Shown: positions 58,781-64,000 of the stretch, piece after piece | Layout: every line of letters begins with the position of its first letter | How positions within the stretch are numbered: position 1 is the stretch's first letter | Assembly: GCA_028532985.1 (NCBI GenBank) | Contig: JANCIK010000004.1 | Coordinates: 682,001 to 746,000, forward strand | Direction of reading: 5' to 3' | Length of the DNA stretch: 64,000 nucleotides | Source: Stropharia rugosoannulata | Lineage: Eukaryota; Basidiomycota; Agaricomycetes; Agaricales; Strophariaceae | The notes under the pieces: generated by a model | The model's database searches: none | Seen by the model: only the letters and a program-made list of their open reading frames with translations | What the model was told of the DNA's origin: nothing | Translations under genes and position numbers: made by a program

Positions 58781-60588
58781 TTAACTGTGGAACGAAGGCG
58801 GCAGCGTACCCGAGCGGAAAGGATTACTTGGTGACCTGACAGTACTTCCCGGAGTAGTAGAGCCGAATGCAGCCTCGAGCGACGGGCTATTCATCCGCCT
58901 GAATGGGTTCGTCGTCGTCGAGCTCACTGACGGCGCATGCGACCGCGTCGTCGAGCCAGTACCCGCGCCTGCCTGCGCGTACCCGGCGCTTGCAGCGGCA
59001 CCAAACTCGGCCGGCGCGGACGTCGACTCGATCGACCACACCGTCTGGCGCGGGCTGTCCATGAACGGCTCGGAAGTGCGTGACAGCGGGACGCGCGTCG
59101 GTCCTGGCACCGGTTGTGCCGCGTTTACAATGCTCCGATCCTCGATGAACCGGCTGCCAGTGTCGGTCGCCGCCGCCGCCGCCGCCACGCCCGACGCTGC
59201 CTGTGCGGTCGTGTTGAGCACGCTCGGGGCGCGGAACGGATCGTCGGCGTTGGTGTCGCGCATTGGGAACGATTCGTACTCGCGCGGCGATTGCGTGTCG
59301 TCACCGTACGGATGCAGGCTGTCGCGCACGAAGTCCATCGTCTTTGATGGGTGTGGGCGGGCACGGCGCGAGTTAATCTCCCGCCGGCGGCGGAGCCTCA
59401 GGAACAGAACAAGGAGGAGAAGGATTAAGAAGAATCCGAGTACGGAGCCTAGAATCGCCCCGATGCGCGAGTTCGATTTCTTCCCTGCCGCGTGCCCTTG
59501 TATTGGTACGGTGGTGCTGTTCGGAAGTGCGGGGTCGGAGGATGGGGAGCTGGATCCTCCCTGCAATGGGCCGGTTTGGACAAGCAAAAAGTCAAGGGTT
59601 AGAGGAGGCTGTGGGAAAGGTACACTGATATTTGTTTTATATGTTGCTTCAAGAGAATGCTCCTTGGAGGGGTCGAGGGAGTCTACGCTGAATAATATGT
59701 GACTGTAGGACGCGTCGTCCTGATTCGTAGCTGGGACTGTCACATTTTGCACAACACCGTCTACCGTGATCAGCGGCATTTCTGGGGAACTTGGTGACGG
59801 GAAAGAATTCTGACTGTCTGGGTCTGCTCTAGAGACTGACTGTAGCGAAAGGCCGAACCATGTTATGCCAGTTCCTGTAATGGAAGATTCAAAACCTGTG
59901 AGTTGCAGCGCAGAGCTGTGGACACGTACCATTGAATGCATAGCTCATGCTTACAGAGCCCAGACCAGGGTCCTTGGCCGTAAACTGTGCAGTCGCGACC
60001 GGTTCCCAATCCGTGCCATTGGGAAAGTTTATGGACGGGTCTGTTGCGTTGACGAGGATAGTCTGATTCGCCACAGGCGAAGTGGACAATGGGATGTAAC
60101 GAATGTAATCAAGCCAGAAGCGGCGTTGCTGTGTTGCTGTGACGTTTATGTTTAGAATATGCGGCTGGTCGTTCAAGCCATCTATTCCGCAATAACTCGT
60201 CCATGGAAACCCACTTGTTGCAGATGCGTTTATAGGAATGCTGATGTTGTCGATGCTGCACGTCCACGAGGGATTGTGGGTATGGTCGTTCTTGGTCAAG
60301 TTGAGCATGGAGGAGACACCAAAAACTTGGACCTGGGTACCTGCATACATTTTAAGCGCGCATGAGACTTGGCATCGTAATAGGCAGGTTAACAAACGCA
60401 CCATTGAAAGCTAGGGAAAGGCTCCCGTTCGACGAGAGCACATGTGCAGTCTGGAAGACAGCATTATCCAAGTCGACATCGCCCGGGATGCTTCCTACGA
60501 TAGCACCCCACTGCCCGGTAGTGGTGTCGTTACCAGTGCTGTACGTTATAGATGGATCCGAGTCATCGATCACGACCCACTGGGACAT
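58781..60588 (-). CDS. Single-pass membrane glycoprotein-like protein, long-tailed third family member
   Basis: Three exons, 60588-60402, 60340-59930 and 59874-58781, give 563 residues. Exon phases are the same as in the tandem pair at 30-33 kb, and the start follows the same pattern (VVIDDSDPSITYSTGND). A shared ectodomain piece, QRRFWLDYIRYIPLS, parallels QPQLYLDYIMYTPLS in copy 1. One transmembrane helix (IGAILGSVLGFFLILLLLVL) is followed by RLRRRREINSRR. Unlike copies 1 and 2, the cytoplasmic tail is long (about 220 residues), Ser/Thr/Pro/Ala-rich, with an alanine run (AAAAAAT). Sequons are frequent before the helix. Function unknown. Confidence 0.85.
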
Positions 60589-61349
60589 TTTGATCGCGGA
60601 AGGGAAGGAAAGGCTTGCTGAACGTGGTCAGCGTGAAGAGGCCCTTGACGGGAGAACGAGGAAGGGAAGGGAAAGGACGGTGAGACTGTTGCGACCCTTT
60701 CAGAGCGCCCTGAATTGACTCGACACCGCCTCCGTATTCCCGTGCGCGACACGAACATTGATGCATCTGACCGAGCACACCTTTTTTTGGCGTTCGCATT
60801 GTTGTTTACACGCAGACTCGTTCGAGATGTCCGTGCCCGTGCGTGAAACGATCGTCGCTGGTTGTCTAATCATCCGCGGGGAATGCATCAGAGCTGAAAA
60901 CCAAGACATGGAAGTCTAGTCGCTAGACAACCATGCGTATACTCAGAGAATCTTGGGTATTTCCAGAGCGCTTTCTTTTGTTCATCATGATTTCTATCAC
61001 ATCGCGAATGTCGGGAATAATTTCGGGCTTCTGCAAGTTTCTGCCACAAGTTGTCGTAAAGTGAAGGACGTGGGAAAACCGTGAGTAGCCACCAGCCATG
61101 TGCATGACCTTTCTTGAAGTTGGACCACAACAACTTTGGATGAAGCATGTGCCATGGGCACATTCCTCAAATCTCTCCGTGACTACGCGTGGCCTCAAGG
61201 TTGCACTTTCAGTTTCAAGGGGTGGTGTTGCGGCTTGCCTTGCCTGATGAAAAAGCCTTGGGCAGCTATTTTCGATGCGGGAAGGTCCGATGGTTTATTC
61301 TTCTCATCGCTCGGTCACACAGAAACTTGAGCTTGAGCTTGAACGTTTG
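60589..61349. other. Intergenic region with microrepeats at its end
   Basis: No gene. Directly before the kinase remnant, 61,322-61,358 holds short tandem repeats (TTGAGC, then TTGAACG units). Confidence 0.45.
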
Positions 61350-62340
61350 AACGTTTGAATTCCGTTACACGTACACTAGCTGATGACCTCTGGGTGATCA
61401 TCTACGTCGCCTTGCGGTTCCTGCATCACGATATGTACAAACATCCTGACTCTACATTGTCAGCACGATTCAAGACAATATTCTCACATTTGGTGGACAG
61501 TCATTCAACAAGGGCTTGTTACCTCTGTATATGTACCACCAGCCAAAGTAACCAGAGCTTCGCCGACTTCCAAGCTACTGGGGTAACCGAAATGATCGAT
61601 TATGTTGGCAAGGTTTTTTTCGACAAGGGATATACAGGCTCTGACCGTAGTACTTTTTCACTCATATTGATCTCGACAATCCCGATGACAACTGGCTGGT
61701 AGACTTCCTCAGGACAAAAGCGGCTGCGATGCAGCCTCTGAACGTTACACCAACAGGTTTGAAGTCACCCACTAATGACTCCCTTCCGTCGGTTAGCACT
61801 TCCGACTGGTTCTGCGCAAGCTCAGCAGACGCTCCTTTTGACTTCAGACACGATATTATTGATTCTATTACGCGCGGGAGTATCGATTTGGCACTCACGA
61901 CGCTACAAATCAATCGCCTGGACGGCATATCAGATACTCCTGTCCACTCAAGTGGTGTAGACTCTGGGTCTCTAAAATCGCCTAAACTCACCTCCAGCCA
62001 TTCCAAGAATTTAATCTCAACAGACAAGCCCTGGATATAGTGATATACCTTCACCTTCCTCGCAGCAAGGGCGGAGTCGTGTAGAGTATATGAAAGGTCG
62101 CTCTCCGTATCTCACGCCGTCGCCTTCCAGGTCGCCCAAGCCCCGTTACATAGAACGTGGCAAACCAGCAGAACTACAAGTCCGTGTAGCAGTAATAAGC
62201 ATCGTACCTCTCTGGGACGCACCGAAAAGGTCTCCGAGGAGCGTATACAAGACTCTATTCATCTCTCCACACCTTCCCATTTTCCTCCTTCAAGCCAGTA
62301 TGCCCCTTTACATACACCTAAGGCTGTGTAAACATAACCA
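61350..62340 (+). pseudogene. FunK1 kinase fragment (C-terminal part, B/D subtype)
   Basis: Begins abruptly inside the conserved TRTLADDL...WVIIYVALRFL block, so the entire catalytic half is missing. Compared with B and D, four residues (ESYF) are lost by an in-frame deletion. The frame then shifts near 61,650: the first frame ends at 61,702, while DNWLVDFLRTKAAAMQPLN continues in another. A stop after KPWI at 62,040 is followed by more homologous sequence in another frame (EYMKGRSPYLTPSPS). It aligns best with B and D. Clearly a decayed copy. Confidence 0.85.
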
Positions 62341-62890
62341 CTCATTTAGATATTTGAATGACTTTTGTTGAAGTTCATATCAATTCATATGTAGTACCTC
62401 ACTTGTTTTCGAAGGTTTCTTTCTTAGTATATTTATGTGATAGATAAGCGATCTGAGGCATTTCAACATTTACTTAGTAGTAGTGACAGTTGAACACGGC
62501 ATCGTAATGGCCTTGCTGATAAGTAAGGTTCCTCCAGGTGGAAATTCACTATATATGGTAGTTTATGATAACTTTGCGCTTCTGCATAATGTAATGTTGG
62601 GTTGTTTGACACTCTGATTCTAACATTACCAAACAATAGCCCAATGCAACGACCTCTCTTTTGCTTTCAAAAGTTGGGTCGATAGAGCATCTGATACTAA
62701 TAACGCCAAATATCAGCCCAATGTAACACTCTCGAGTCTCAATATGTTGGGTCGATAGACCTTCTGATTATAGAGTCGTTTCGCCGGTCGGATGGATCAG
62801 GCACCGAGTCTCTTGCATCCTCGTCCTCACTCCTCAATCTTCAATCGAAATAATGAGACGAGGCTTACTTTTGTGGGTAATTCACAGCTC
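62341..62890. repeat. Degenerate short repeats containing GTTGGGTCGATAGA
   Basis: A unit of about 75-80 bp occurs at ~62,638-62,706 and ~62,717-62,773, each with CCCAATG(C/T)AAC at one end and GTTGGGTCGATAGA plus TCTGAT at the other. A weaker third copy lies near 62,590-62,620. The CCCAA and TTGGG ends are complementary, so each could fold into a loose hairpin. Origin unknown. Confidence 0.5.
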
Positions 62891-63290
62891 CCCTCACGGA
62901 GGGGCTCTATGATGCGCTCAAGCCTACCCCCGTCCGGCAGCCCCCCCGGACAACGCGCTCCCTGATGTTCCTCCCTCTGCAACACCCACAGCGAAGCGCA
63001 TTTCGACTTCTATATCCCCGTCTTCGTCCACATCGTCGCTACTGCCTCCTAGTGCTAGCATCATGATGACTTCGCTCTGTGCTATTCCCGAGGGGAATAC
63101 GCCGTCCTTCCGCCCGCCGAGGCAGACCGCCGTGTACCAGGAGGAGCGCCGCATGACACACACATCAAATCGTGTCTCAGTTTCTTCCTTGGCCCCGTCG
63201 TCGACCGCCGCCAGCAGTTTATACTCATCAATCAAACGCAGTCGTCCGCCGTCTATCGCTCAGGTACTCGATAAATCGCCGACAAATTAG
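62891..63290 (+). other. Possible Pro/Ser-rich coding exon, gene not resolved
   Basis: An open plus-strand frame runs from roughly 62,920 to a stop at 63,290 with biased Pro/Ser/Thr composition (ALPDVPPSATPTAKRIS, later QEERRMTHTSNRVSVSSL). A neighbouring frame just upstream reads APLTEGLYDALKPTPVRQ. It could be the end of a spliced gene. There is no recognised domain or start, and coding status is unproven. Confidence 0.3.
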
Positions 63291-64000
63291 AACAGTTCTC
63301 GCTCTTTCTCGCATTGCTTTTCGTCTCTTTATCGTTCTTTCTCCCCCATTGATTACCCGGGCCTGACCCAGGCAAACATGTACGACATAATTTTCAACAC
63401 TTGTCTAATGCCTGATCTACTTATGTTATAGTAATCATTGTTCCTTCTTGGAACTCATATCTCCTCTCTAACGACATACACCACACACTGCCGCATACGC
63501 CTTCCCACTGTATCGTTGAACTCTTTACAAATATGTTCTCGCTCTGTCTTTCTATTTCGAACCCTGTTTCTTACAGGCTGAGGAATATAGCACCGTTCAT
63601 CTCATAACATATTATAACTTGCTTATAACACTTTATTTTGATGATGACAAATAACGGACGCTTCGTGAAACTGCCACATTCAAATAGCGCCAATTATAAC
63701 TAATTTAATAAAAAATAGTTTACAATGTTGCTGCTTGTAAGCTTGCCCCTTGATCAACAATCAGCAAGGCTCTATCGCCGAAGGCGACCTTTTATACAAT
63801 GCAGGAAGCTGAATTCCATCCTTCGCTACATATTGCGACAACCACGCGCGTATCGCGCTGTGAACGTGGTACATGCCTTGCACGCGTTGAACACGTGAGC
63901 GAATGATGACATAAACTGTTCGTAATCATTTATTAATAGTATCCGTTTCAAGTCCGATGGCGCAGATCGAACACTTAGCAAATGTCGAGCGATTACAGCA
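63291..64000. other. Window end without recognised gene
   Basis: About 700 bp, AT-rich near 63,600-63,725, with no exon or RNA gene seen. Confidence 0.4.

Noticed and set aside
59061..59702. Plus-strand frame of 213 codons opposite the third membrane protein
   Set aside because: Shadow of the minus-strand tail; composition artefact.
1..64000. CRISPR arrays, rRNA and tRNA genes
   Set aside because: No regularly spaced repeat array and no tRNA- or rRNA-like sequence noticed by eye. A covariance-model scan would be decisive.

Overview
The window looks like an Agaricomycete (mushroom-forming basidiomycete) contig. Genes are intron-rich, with roughly 45-75 nt GT-AG introns on both strands. They include families typical of that group: FunK1-type fungal protein kinases, a KDZ-superfamily transposase, a basidiomycete-type terpene synthase, and a CDC10-like septin beside a Dnf-type P4-ATPase. 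I found no rRNA, tRNA or CRISPR. All functional calls are by eye from translated motifs.

1-28.8 kb is an accessory region. It holds two convergent pairs of FunK1 kinases (A+/B- and C+/D-) that look like a duplicated block. Kinase C is split in two by a 16,190-bp insertion (8,229-24,418). The insertion is flanked by a perfect 8-bp target-site duplication (8,221-8,228 and 24,419-24,426) and has imperfect terminal inverted repeats starting CACC. Joining the flanks restores the reading frame seen in paralogue A.

The inserted element is a large KDZ transposon. Its transposase carries a C-terminal Ulp1-type SUMO protease with all catalytic residues. At least six other multi-exon genes ride in it: a large HMG-like/Pro-rich protein, a MYND zinc-finger protein, an acidic-tailed protein, a MGRPR-type basic protein divergently paired with a small protein, and a small acidic protein just downstream of the transposase. 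This cargo-bearing element is my main candidate for an under-described system.

28.8-42.5 kb holds two tandem paralogues of a single-pass glycoprotein-like membrane protein, a Ser/Thr-rich transmembrane protein with a C-terminal SH3 domain, a TMEM69/DUF3429-like mitochondrial membrane protein and a sesquiterpene synthase, separated by long gene-poor stretches.

42.5-52.5 kb is a conserved housekeeping block: an Aha1-type Hsp90 co-chaperone that here ends in a predicted membrane anchor, a CDC10-like septin and a Dnf-type lipid flippase, all on the plus strand. 52.5-64 kb holds a Gly-rich single-pass membrane protein, an MFS transporter, a third member of the membrane glycoprotein family, a decayed FunK1 fragment (a B/D-type relative) and a gene-poor end with short repeats.
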